Assembly: GCF_015207755.1 (NCBI RefSeq) | Contig: NZ_JADEWH010000001.1 | Coordinates: forward strand, 620,001-684,000 | DNA length: 64,000 nt | From: Nodularia sp. LEGE 06071 | GTDB taxonomy: Bacteria > Cyanobacteriota > Cyanobacteriia > Cyanobacteriales > Nostocaceae | Direction: 5' to 3' | Shown: positions 44,342 through 52,394 of the stretch, piece by piece | How positions within the stretch are numbered: position 1 is the stretch's first letter | How the letters are laid out: each line of letters begins with the position of its first letter | Notes under the pieces: generated by a model | What the model was told of the DNA's origin: nothing | Seen by the model: the letters and a program-made list of their open reading frames with translations, nothing else | The model's database searches: none | Position numbers and translations under genes: made by a program

Positions 44342-44863
44342 TTATGAAACCCCATAAACTTGAGGCCAAGTTGTGATTATGAAAACGACAACTGCGGCGA
44401 TCGCCAAAACGCCTTGAATCAAATTTCCAATCAGCGACCCGACAATAATTCCGATACCAGCTTTAACGGCTAACCATAATTGACGACGATAAATAAATTC
44501 CCCAATAATTGCGCCCAGCAGAGGCCCTAATAAAATGCCTAACAAGGGTCCGCCGAAAGGTAGCGTTGGTAGTAAACCGAAAAAGCCCACGATTAACCCC
44601 ACAATTGCGCCAATCTGTCCCCACTTACTCGCACCTGCTTTTTTTGCTCCTAAATAGCTAGCTAAAAAATCAACTCCGATGCTCAAGACTAAAACTAAAA
44701 CTGTCACAATCAGTGGTGTTTTAATGGCTGCAAAGGAACCGCCCAGAACACCCCAAATAATAATCGAGGTTAAAATTAAACCGCTACCAGGAAGTCCAGG
44801 AACCACAGCACCGATGATACCCACCACCATGATCAGAATTAGTAGCCAATAAATAACTTGCAT
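44342..44863 (-). CDS. DUF456 domain membrane protein
   Basis: The 173-residue protein is almost entirely membrane (about five helices: VIYWLLILIMVVGIIGAVVPGLPGSGLIL, ASYLGAKKAGASKWGQIGAIVGLIVGFFGL, LLGPLLGAIIGEF). The Gly-rich helices and the VPGLPG and GAKKAGASK segments are typical of DUF456, of unknown function. The ATG is 6 bases after the stop of the complex C assembly gene, so the two form an operon. Confidence 0.85.
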   Translation of the reverse strand: MQVIYWLLILIMVVGIIGAVVPGLPGSGLILTSIIIWGVLGGSFAAIKTPLIVTVLVLVLSIGVDFLASYLGAKKAGASKWGQIGAIVGLIVGFFGLLPTLPFGGPLLGILLGPLLGAIIGEFIYRRQLWLAVKAGIGIIVGSLIGNLIQGVLAIAAVVVFIITTWPQVYGVS

Positions 44864-44869
44864 AAACTT

Positions 44870-45532
44870 TTAAATTTCCGCATCAGCTAGCAAAGAAGAA
44901 TCGAGCGTCACTGCTAATTTGTCAGCAATTCCAGCAATCCATTGTTCATCTTGTTTGGTGTAACTGCGGGGTGCATTCGCTCCTAAAATCAAGACACCCT
45001 GATTACCAATTGGTTGACAAACTACACCTTGTGTATTTTCAGGTAAATAATCAAATTCGATTCTGCCTGGATACACATACAAAGCAACTAGATAAATTGG
45101 CTTTTGTGTTTCCAAGACTCGTTTTAAGATTGGCCCTGGTACTACTTCTGCTTTAGCAGCCAGAATACCGCGACGCAACAATATTTTGCCTTGATAGTAA
45201 ACTATGAGCGATCGCGTCACCGTATTGGTCAATAATAAATGGGATGCCCAAGCTAATTCTGTTTTGACAGCTTCTGGTAAATCTGCTGCAAGTACGAAAC
45301 CTTGCTCCCCAATTAGTTCTACAGTATCAGGCGATCGCGGTTGTACTTGCTGCCAAATTAAACCTGTTAAAATCAACACAGCGCTCAAAATTACACCCAC
45401 TACATCCCCACGCGCTTGAGACTCCGTTAATTCTGGAGTCAGCAAACGGTTAATCAGTAAAAGTACAGCGCCTAACCCACCCACAACTAAGGGTAAACGC
45501 CGTAAAATTCGATTGGGATCAGATTTAGTCAT
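44870..45532 (-). CDS. Cofactor assembly of complex C subunit B (CCB2/CCB4-like)
   Basis: The 220-residue protein has two N-terminal membrane helices (LPLVVGGLGAVLLLINRLL, GVILSAVLILTGLIWQQVQP) and a soluble GAF-like domain. It matches the cyanobacterial CCB2/CCB4 family that, in chloroplasts, helps attach the c' haem to cytochrome b6 of the b6f complex. An operon with DUF456 downstream and possibly rpaB upstream (84-base STRR spacer) is likely. The haem role is from plastid homologues. Confidence 0.8.
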   Translation of the reverse strand: MTKSDPNRILRRLPLVVGGLGAVLLLINRLLTPELTESQARGDVVGVILSAVLILTGLIWQQVQPRSPDTVELIGEQGFVLAADLPEAVKTELAWASHLLLTNTVTRSLIVYYQGKILLRRGILAAKAEVVPGPILKRVLETQKPIYLVALYVYPGRIEFDYLPENTQGVVCQPIGNQGVLILGANAPRSYTKQDEQWIAGIADKLAVTLDSSLLADAEI

Positions 45533-45570
45533 TAGTCATTGGTCATTAGTCATCAGTCATTAGTCATTAG
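45533..45570. repeat. Heptamer STRR spacer between rpaB and the CCB gene
   Basis: Repeated CATTAGT/CATTGGT/CATCAGT units are followed by a CCCTACTCCCTACTCC run (45590-45616), giving two adjacent low-complexity tracts of the Nostoc type. Confidence 0.7.
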
Positions 45571-45616
45571 AAAATTTCTTCTTCCCCCCTATTCCCTACT
45601 CCCTACTCCCTACTCC

Positions 45617-46345
45617 CTATTCTTCCCCAGGTTCTATGATTCTCTGAAACAAATAGCCAGTACCTCTGGCGGTGAGAATTAATTCTGGGTTACTAGGATC
45701 ATCTTCTAACTTTGCCCGCAAACGGGAAATATGGACATCTACGACACGAGTATCCACATGGCGTTCTGGTGTGTAACCCCATACTTCCTGTAAAATTTCG
45801 GAACGAGAAAACGCTTCTCCAGAACGGCTGACTAGCAACTCTAGGAGGCTAAATTCCATTCCTGTCAAGCGAATGCGCTCATCGCCTTTGTAGACTTGGC
45901 GTTTATTGGTATCTATTTTGATGTTACCAACATGAATCACCCCAGAGCTAGGTATACCAGAAGCTCCGGTTTTGTCTACTCGTCGCAGCACTGAACGAAT
46001 TCGTGCTTCTAATTCCTTCGGGGAAAATGGTTTGACTACATAATCATCAGCGCCCAATTCTAAACCCGTGATGCGATCGGCAACGTCGCCCAAGGCTGTT
46101 AGCATAATAATTGGGACATCCGATTCCTTCCGCAATTCTTGACACACACCGTAGCCGTCAAGTTTTGGCATCATTACATCTAACACAACTAGGTCAGGTT
46201 CTGATTTGCGAAAGGTTTCTAGAGCTTCTTCTCCATCGCCAGCCGTTACTACATCGTAGCCAATCATGGAAAGGCGCGTTTCCAAAATCCGGCGAATGCT
46301 GGCTTCGTCGTCTACCACCAGGATTTTTTCTTTATGGCTTTCCAA
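45617..46345 (-). CDS. rpaB: OmpR-family response regulator RpaB (Ycf27)
   Basis: The 242-residue regulator has a receiver domain (KILVVDDEASIRRILETRLS; phospho-acceptor Asp56 in LVVLDVMMPKLDG; conserved Lys in YVVKPFSPKE) and a winged-helix DNA-binding domain (RLTGMEFSLLELLVSRSGEAF, VWGYTPERHVDTRVVDVHISRLR). The sequence is that of RpaB, the essential cyanobacterial regulator of high-light and photosystem genes, partner of NblS/Hik33. The start is a TTG (TTG GAA AGC CAT), as the reading frame has no ATG in the right place. Divergent from radA. Confidence 0.93.
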   Translation of the reverse strand: MESHKEKILVVDDEASIRRILETRLSMIGYDVVTAGDGEEALETFRKSEPDLVVLDVMMPKLDGYGVCQELRKESDVPIIMLTALGDVADRITGLELGADDYVVKPFSPKELEARIRSVLRRVDKTGASGIPSSGVIHVGNIKIDTNKRQVYKGDERIRLTGMEFSLLELLVSRSGEAFSRSEILQEVWGYTPERHVDTRVVDVHISRLRAKLEDDPSNPELILTARGTGYLFQRIIEPGEE

Positions 46346-46516
46346 GTTTCTCAGCGCTCCCTAACTAAAATTTCTCATGATTAATTTTTAATACCATAAT
46401 ATTAAGATATCATTCCATCAATTGATTGAGAAAAACCTGTATCTTTTAGTATTCCTGGATTCTAACTTTAGCTAAAACATTAAGTAAATATTAAGATTAT
46501 TTAATAAATTTTAAGA

Positions 46517-48136
46517 ATGGCAAAGCCTAAAACCTCTTTCATTTGTAACGCCTGTGGGGCAGAATCTTCTCAATGGTTTGGCAAATGTCCAGCCTGCGGT
46601 ACTTACAACTCCTTAGAAGAGCAGATTTCCATCCAATCATCGGTAGACGTACCATCTAGAGGAGGAATTAGTAATTGGCAAGCAAATCAAAATAATGGCA
46701 AACCTGCTGCGAAACCAGCCAAAGCACGAGCTTCGCTGACATTTGATCAAATTACCGATCGCCAAATTGCGCGATGGGAATCAGGCTATGGTGAACTAGA
46801 TCGGGTGCTGGGGGGTGGAATTGTTCCTGGTTCGATGGTTCTCATTGGTGGTGACCCCGGCATTGGTAAATCTACCTTACTGTTACAAGTATCAAATGCA
46901 CTGGCGCAGAGATACCGTATTCTCTACGTAACTGGGGAAGAATCCGGACAACAGGTAAAATTACGAGCTTCGCGCTTGGGAGTATCCAAAATTCCTGATT
47001 TGCCTAGTAATGAGGATGATGAGCATAATGAGAACGGTAAAGTAGCAGCAGAAAGTCTTGATTTGCCTAGTAATGAGGATGAAGATCATGCTGAGAACGG
47101 CAAAGCAGCCGTCAAAATTCTGACTTCTGAAGAAATCGAAGAAGGTAAAAATGCAAACTTGTATGTATTACCGGAAACAGATTTAGAAGAGATTTTACGA
47201 GAAATTGATTCTCTCAGACCGAATTTAGCAGTAATTGATAGTATTCAAACGGTGTTTTTTCCAGCACTGACTTCTGCGCCAGGTTCTGTAGCCCAAGTCA
47301 GGGAATGTACCTCAGCCTTGATGAAGGTGGCAAAGCATGAAGATATTACCATGTTAATTGTGGGACACGTCACCAAAGAAGGTGCGATCGCCGGGCCGAA
47401 AGTTTTAGAACACTTAGTTGATACTGTATTGTATTTTGAAGGCGATCGCTTTGCCTCCCATCGATTGTTAAGAACAGTCAAAAACCGTTTTGGCGCAACT
47501 CACGAAATCGGCATCTTTGAAATGGTGGAACACGGACTGCAAGAAGTGTCCAATCCTTCAGAGCTATTTTTAGGTAATCGTGATGATCCTGCACCGGGTA
47601 CAGCCATTGTCGTAGCTTGCGAAGGGACTCGCCCCATCGTGGTGGAATTGCAAGCGTTGGTAAGTCCTACCAGTTATCCTTCCCCCCGGCGTGCGGGTAC
47701 AGGTATAGACTATAACCGCCTCGTGCAGATTCTCGCCGTGTTAGAAAAACGTGTCGGGATTCCCATGTCCAAACTAGATTCTTACGTCGCCTCAGCCGGT
47801 GGGTTGAATGTAGCAGAACCAGCAGTAGATTTAGGAATTGCGATCGCCATTGTAGCCAGTTTCCGCGATCGCATCGTCGATCCTGGGACAGTATTAATCG
47901 GTGAAGTTGGCTTAGGCGGACAAGTGCGCTCAGTGTCCCAAATGGAACTACGATTAAAAGAAGCAGCCAAACTGGGATTTAAACGTGCGATCGTACCCAA
48001 AGGGCAAAAATACCCTGACTATGACATCGAGATATTACCAGTCTCCAAAGTAATAGATGCAATTATCGCCGCCATCCCCCACCAAACCCTAGAAGCCAGC
48101 GACTTAGAACTGGATGAAGAGGAAGAGGAAGAATAA
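46517..48136 (+). CDS. radA: DNA repair protein RadA with tandem acidic insertion
   Basis: The 539-residue protein has the N-terminal zinc finger (FICNACGAESSQWFGKCPACG), Walker A GGDPGIGKSTLL, the RadA-specific KNRFGATHEIGIF motif and a C-terminal Lon-like domain (SAGGLNVAEPAVDLGIA). It is a helicase-like recombinase acting on branched DNA. Between the Walker region and EETDLEEIL-like segment it carries an extra ~42-residue acidic segment made of two 21-residue copies of DLPSNEDDEHNENGKVAAES (residues 161-202, 63-bp DNA repeat). The C-terminus ends DEEEEEE. Function should be normal. Confidence 0.95.
   Translation: MAKPKTSFICNACGAESSQWFGKCPACGTYNSLEEQISIQSSVDVPSRGGISNWQANQNNGKPAAKPAKARASLTFDQITDRQIARWESGYGELDRVLGGGIVPGSMVLIGGDPGIGKSTLLLQVSNALAQRYRILYVTGEESGQQVKLRASRLGVSKIPDLPSNEDDEHNENGKVAAESLDLPSNEDEDHAENGKAAVKILTSEEIEEGKNANLYVLPETDLEEILREIDSLRPNLAVIDSIQTVFFPALTSAPGSVAQVRECTSALMKVAKHEDITMLIVGHVTKEGAIAGPKVLEHLVDTVLYFEGDRFASHRLLRTVKNRFGATHEIGIFEMVEHGLQEVSNPSELFLGNRDDPAPGTAIVVACEGTRPIVVELQALVSPTSYPSPRRAGTGIDYNRLVQILAVLEKRVGIPMSKLDSYVASAGGLNVAEPAVDLGIAIAIVASFRDRIVDPGTVLIGEVGLGGQVRSVSQMELRLKEAAKLGFKRAIVPKGQKYPDYDIEILPVSKVIDAIIAAIPHQTLEASDLELDEEEEEE
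46997..47122 (+). repeat. Two 63-bp in-frame tandem repeats inside radA
   Basis: Units 46997-47059 and 47060-47122 both start GATTTGCCTAGTAATGAGGA and differ at a modest number of positions. They encode 21 residues each and keep the frame. Confidence 0.9.
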
Positions 48137-48170
48137 GGGAACACCAAAAAACAAATTCCCAAAAATTGTA

Positions 48171-48200
48171 GGGTGGGTTAGCGTAGCGTAACCCACCATC
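48171..48200. repeat. Palindromic repeat (GGGTGGGTTAGCG type)
   Basis: GGGTGGGTTAGCG and its near-inverse GCGTAACCCACC form a compact hairpin just downstream of radA. It is a well-known kind of cyanobacterial dispersed palindrome and may end the radA transcript. Confidence 0.7.
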
Positions 48201-48360
48201 ATCCATGAATTCCTCACCTAACTCTCTGCTCTGAAAATCGCACTTTTCCCGCGTGACAGCTTCCGTAGGCGGAATCAGCAGCAACTCCCAACTTTTCTGC
48301 CAAAAAAACCAGATTTTAACTGTGTCACAATAAATATCAATAAATCTACCGACTTTACCA

Positions 48361-50043
48361 ATGGCGTGGAATCCAGGGCAAAAATTATTTGGTGGGCGCT
48401 ACATAATCGAGAAACATCTGGGTGAAGGTGGTATGGGTATCACCTACTTAGCTAAAAATCTGAAGGGTGAACTGCGGGTAATTAAAACTCTGCGCGAAGA
48501 AATACTAAATAGAAAAGTTAAAGATAAACTCAAACAGGACTTCAAACAAGAAACTTTACGCTTGGCTTTATGTCGCCATCCTCACATTGTAGAAATAAAA
48601 GACTATTTTGATGAGGGTGATTTACCCTGTACGGTGATGGAATACATTGAGGGTGAGGATTTAGGCGAACGAATAGAAACAAAAGGAGCATTACCAGAAG
48701 CAGAAGCACTGCAATATATTAGGCAAATTGGTGAAGCATTGACTGTAGTTCACGAAAAGGGTTTGCTGCATCGAGATTTAAAGCCCAGTAACATTATGAT
48801 CCGTGCAGGCAAGCCAGAAGCCGTACTGATTGATTTTGGTCTGGCGAGACAGTTTATTCCCGGTGCTGTTTTAGATCATACAGAGCATTTAACTCCTGGT
48901 TATGCACCACCAGAACAGTATTTATCTCAAGCAGAACGGGGAGAATACATAGACGTTTACGCCTTAGCGGCAACGCTGTATACTTTGCTGACTGGACAAA
49001 AACCCATTTCAGCATTTGAAAGACAGTACAACTACAACCTCAAACAACCCCAATATTTAAATTCCAGCATTAGCGACAGGGTGAATGAGGCAATTATGAA
49101 AGGCATGGAGCTTGACTACAAATCTCGTCCCCAGTCAGTGCGGGAGTGGTTGGATTTGTTGGCAATACCAAATAACTGGGAATGTGTTCACAATATTCTA
49201 GATATTTCTGGAGAAAGAGCCTTTAGCCCCAAGGAAGATATACACGCAAGTGTAGCTGGTAGGGTTATTCACTTGTTGTCGGCATCTACTGGTAAACTTA
49301 TCCGCACCCTCTCTGGTCATTCCGACTGTGTTCGTTCCGTAGCCTTCAGTAGAGATGGGCAGTTTCTCGCTAGTGGTAGTTTTGACAAAACTATCAAATT
49401 GTGGAATGTGTCCACTGGCAAAGAAATTTACACACTCTCTTGTCATTCCAACCCTGTTCGTTGCGTAGCCTTCAGTAGAGATGGGCAGTTTCTCGCTAGT
49501 GGTAGTTTTGACAAAACTATCAAATTGTGGAATGTGTCCACTGGCAAAGAAATTTACACCCTCTCTGGTCATTCCCGCTTTGTTAATTGCGTAGCCTTCA
49601 GTAGTGATGGGCAGTTTCTCGCTAGTGGTAGTTTTGACAACACTATCAAATTGTGGAATGTGTCCACTGGCAAAGAAATTTACACACTCTCTTGTCATTC
49701 CAACGATGTTTATTCCGTAGCCTTCAGTAGAGATGGGCAGTTTCTCGCTAGTGGTAGTGATGACAACACTATCAAATTGTGGAATGTGTCCACTGGCAAA
49801 GAAATTTACACCCTCTCTGGTCATTCCGACGATGTTTATTCCGTAGCCTTCAGTAGAGATGGGCAGTTTCTCGCTAGTGGTAGTCCGGGCAACACTATCA
49901 AATTGTGGAATGTGGCGACAGGCAAAGAAATTCAGACATTGAGTCATTTTGATAAAGTTTTTTCCGTCGCCTTTAGCCCCGATGGAGGTTGGCTAGCTGC
50001 TAGAGACAAAGGCGGAAATATTAAAATTTGGCGGCGATGTTAA
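48361..50043 (+). CDS. Ser/Thr protein kinase with C-terminal WD40 propeller
   Basis: The 560-residue protein has a Hanks-type kinase domain (about 12-265): glycine loop LGEGGMGITYLAK, LLHRDLKPSNIMI, DFGLARQF and YAPPEQYL. A linker leads to six WD40 repeats (about 311-560), most of them near-identical: GHS-xx-VRSVAFSRDGQFLASGS, then KTIKLWNVSTGKEIYTLS. WD40 kinases are abundant in Nostocales and are thought to assemble partners; targets are unknown. A six-bladed set is on the short side for a seven-bladed propeller, so a blade may be supplied differently or the fold may be incomplete. Confidence 0.93.
   Translation: MAWNPGQKLFGGRYIIEKHLGEGGMGITYLAKNLKGELRVIKTLREEILNRKVKDKLKQDFKQETLRLALCRHPHIVEIKDYFDEGDLPCTVMEYIEGEDLGERIETKGALPEAEALQYIRQIGEALTVVHEKGLLHRDLKPSNIMIRAGKPEAVLIDFGLARQFIPGAVLDHTEHLTPGYAPPEQYLSQAERGEYIDVYALAATLYTLLTGQKPISAFERQYNYNLKQPQYLNSSISDRVNEAIMKGMELDYKSRPQSVREWLDLLAIPNNWECVHNILDISGERAFSPKEDIHASVAGRVIHLLSASTGKLIRTLSGHSDCVRSVAFSRDGQFLASGSFDKTIKLWNVSTGKEIYTLSCHSNPVRCVAFSRDGQFLASGSFDKTIKLWNVSTGKEIYTLSGHSRFVNCVAFSSDGQFLASGSFDNTIKLWNVSTGKEIYTLSCHSNDVYSVAFSRDGQFLASGSDDNTIKLWNVSTGKEIYTLSGHSDDVYSVAFSRDGQFLASGSPGNTIKLWNVATGKEIQTLSHFDKVFSVAFSPDGGWLAARDKGGNIKIWRRC
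49297..49949 (+). repeat. 126-bp WD40-coding tandem repeats with near-identical DNA
   Basis: Matching CATTCC starts recur every 126 bases (49318, 49444, 49570, 49696, 49822). Several units are identical over more than 90 bases, far beyond protein-level selection, which indicates recent expansion or gene conversion. Confidence 0.93.
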
Positions 50044-50263
50044 AGTATTACCGTGGTTCAGTCAGTGGTCAATCAACTGATAGGAATGATCACGCAAAGG
50101 CGCATTCGTTTCTTCTTACTTCGTGTTCTTTGTTTCTTCTCCCAAAGGGAGAGGCTAGCGCCAACGTGGTTCGTGCAATAAGATAAACATAAAGATAGAT
50201 ATGCGATCGCCTAAAATTTGTCACCATTAATCACATGAACCGTTATTATTGAGCCTCATTCCT

Positions 50264-51157
50264 ATGGACTTTGGCATTGGTGATTTATTCTGGATTTTCC
50301 TGCTCTTAACTTCCCTACAACCCCTCTGGCAAAAACGCCAAATAGAATCTCAGCGCCTACGCACCCTACACGGATTCCAGCAGGAACGCAAAAGTCGAGT
50401 AATATTACTGATACATCGCCAAGAATCCATCAGTTTATTAGGAATTCCCATATCCCGCTACATTACTATTGAAGACTCAGAACAGATATTACGGGCAATT
50501 CGCCTCACCCCGCCCGATGTTCCCATAGACTTGATTCTACACACCCCTGGCGGTTTGGTCTTAGCCACCGAACAAATCGCTAGAGCATTAATTCGACACC
50601 CTGCCAAAGTCACCGTTTTTGTGCCTCACTATGCCATGAGTGGCGGTACAATGCTTGCCCTCGCCTCAGATGAAATTATTATGGATGCCAACGCTGTCTT
50701 AGGGCCAGTTGATCCCCAATTAGGTAATTATCCGGCAGCCAGTATTTTAAAAGTGGTTGCAGATAAACCCATCGGTGATATTGACGACCAAACCCTAATT
50801 ATGGCAGACCTAGCAGGCAAAGCAATTCAGCAGGTACAGCGCTTTGTCAGGACTCTACTGAAAGACAGCATACCCAAACAAAAAGTTTTACCAGAAGATA
50901 TCGAACCGATTATCGAAGCCTTAACAACAGGACGCGTCACCCACGACTATCCAGTCACCGTTGAGGAAGCAACAGAAATGGGGTTGCCCATAACCGTCGG
51001 GCTACCCCTTTCTATTTACAAACTCATGGATTTGTATCCACAACCACAAGGAGGACGACCCAGCGTCCAGTACATTCCCATGCCCTACAATGACCGTCGT
51101 CCCCTATTACCCTCGCCCAAAGGCAGACCAATGGAAGAACCAAATCAGCGCTCTTGA
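50264..51157 (+). CDS. ClpP-fold membrane serine protease (SDH family)
   Basis: From ATG 50264 the protein has 297 residues (a TTG at 50249 is rejected). After a hydrophobic N-terminus (GIGDLFWIFLLLTSLQPLW) comes the ClpP/crotonase-type fold: LILHTPGGLVLATEQIARAL, AMSGGTMLALASDEIIMD with the likely nucleophile Ser in the SGGTM turn, and VLGPVDPQLG. It matches the SDH (Ser-Asp-His) Clp-fold proteinase family (DUF114-like). A regulated membrane or signal-peptide-type protease is plausible; its substrates are unknown. Confidence 0.85.
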   Translation: MDFGIGDLFWIFLLLTSLQPLWQKRQIESQRLRTLHGFQQERKSRVILLIHRQESISLLGIPISRYITIEDSEQILRAIRLTPPDVPIDLILHTPGGLVLATEQIARALIRHPAKVTVFVPHYAMSGGTMLALASDEIIMDANAVLGPVDPQLGNYPAASILKVVADKPIGDIDDQTLIMADLAGKAIQQVQRFVRTLLKDSIPKQKVLPEDIEPIIEALTTGRVTHDYPVTVEEATEMGLPITVGLPLSIYKLMDLYPQPQGGRPSVQYIPMPYNDRRPLLPSPKGRPMEEPNQRS

Positions 51158-51279
51158 GGTTGTAGGCTAGAATTCATCTAATTTGCATAACCATGTGTCT
51201 TGAACCTTTTGTGGGGTGGGCATCTTGCCCGCCCTAACTATGCAAGTTAAATGGAATAGCTTGACTATTTTGTTAGCGC

Positions 51280-52152
51280 TTACGGTGTTGGTGTTGGCGT
51301 TGGTGTTGGTGTTGGCGTTGGTGTTGGTGTTGGTGTTGCTCTCGGTGTTGGTGTTGCTCTCGGTGTCGGCGTTGGTGTTGGTGTCGGTGTTGGTGTCGGA
51401 GTTGGCGTTGGTGTCGGTGTTGGCGTTGCTCTCGGTGTTGGCGTTGGTGTTGGCGTTGCTCTCGGTGTTGGCGTTGGTGTTGGTGTTGGCGTTGCTCTCG
51501 GCGTTGGTGTTGGTGTTGGTGTTGGTGTTGCTCTCGGTGTTGGTGTTGGTGTTGGTGTTGGTGTTGGTGTCGGCGTTGCTCTCGGTGTTGGCGTTGGAGT
51601 TGGTGTCGGCGTTGCTCTCGGTGTTGGAGTTGGTGTCGGTGTTGCTCTCGGCGTTGGTTTTGGCGTTCCTGTAGGCTGAGTTATAACTTTCCTTGCCTCT
51701 TCATTCAACCTCTGGCGAAATCGCAAATTAGCAATGCCGGTTTCTTCCATCTGAAATTTTTTCTGAGCCTCTCTCACCGCAGTTTCTGTCTGAGTTCCAT
51801 AAAATTGATCACGGGGTAAAGAAGTAGCTGGTTTAAGTACCGCATTCAAATTTGCTTGCAAAATTTGCACAATATTAGCGGCAAAATTTTGGGTTTGAGG
51901 GCCTGCTATACCATCAATAGTCAGCTTATAGCCCCTTTGAAATTCTCTGATTGCCTTTCTCGTTTCCTCATCTGTGAGAGGGGTATTTGCCACCTTCACC
52001 TCATAGCCTAATCCCCGCAACACAGTACGGAATTCTTCTGGTGTATAATTACGCTGACGAGCTGCAAAAGTTGAATCCGCAACCACGAAACTAGCAGTTA
52101 CGAAGCAGGTAACTGCAATTGTCATACTCGATTTTCCAAATCCACACCACAT
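51280..52152 (-). CDS. Secreted peptidoglycan-binding protein with long Pro-Thr repeat tail
   Basis: The 290-residue protein begins with a signal peptide (to about residue 30). A domain near [12 protein letters not shown] and a peptidoglycan-binding-type repeat ([51 protein letters not shown]) follow, a pattern seen in PG_binding_1 proteins. The last ~130 residues are [13 protein letters not shown] repeats, encoded by a hexanucleotide minisatellite (51284-51660). Such tails are flexible cell-wall-spanning linkers. It ends with the repeat and has no C-terminal anchor. Confidence 0.85.
   Translation of the reverse strand: MWCGFGKSSMTIAVTCFVTASFVVADSTFAARQRNYTPEEFRTVLRGLGYEVKVANTPLTDEETRKAIREFQRGYKLTIDGIAGPQTQNFAANIVQILQANLNAVLKPATSLPRDQFYGTQTETAVREAQKKFQMEETGIANLRFRQRLNEEARKVITQPTGTPKPTPRATPTPTPTPRATPTPTPTPTPRATPTPTPTPTPTPTPRATPTPTPTPTPRATPTPTPTPTPRATPTPTPTPRATPTPTPTPTPTPTPTPTPTPTPRATPTPRATPTPTPTPTPTPTPTPTP
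51284..51660. repeat. Hexamer minisatellite in the Pro-Thr gene
   Basis: The plus strand reads as repeated GGTGTT/GGCGTT/GGTGTC with periodic GCTCTC interruptions that encode the Arg-Ala steps. Units are multiples of six, so length changes stay in frame. The tract also leaves a false Leu/Val/Ser ORF open on the plus strand (51216-51674). Confidence 0.95.
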
Positions 52153-52394
52153 AATTTCAAACTCCTCTCGGTTAAAGCAACAATTTTCAGAAGTATATAG
52201 AATTTTTGAGATAAATTTTACATTTATTTAAACTTTGTGTCTAGAATTATCAATAATTGTTGATTAATGTAAATTAAATTTATTAAATTTAGTCATTGTC
52301 TAAAAAAATATTTTTGCCATCATTCTATAGAGGTATTTTAATTTAGCCGTCATCATGGGTTTAATAATTATGCAACGATAATAAATGCATTTTT

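Noticed and set aside
49198-49947. 249-codon open frame on the minus strand opposite the WD40 repeats
   Set aside because: It is the antisense of the 126-bp repeats and stays open because the repeat lacks stops in that frame; there is no start signal or family match.
51216-51674. 152-codon plus-strand frame made of Leu, Val, Ser and Ala
   Set aside because: It is the complement of the Pro-Thr minisatellite; the composition is a repeat artefact and the real gene is on the minus strand with a signal peptide and domain.
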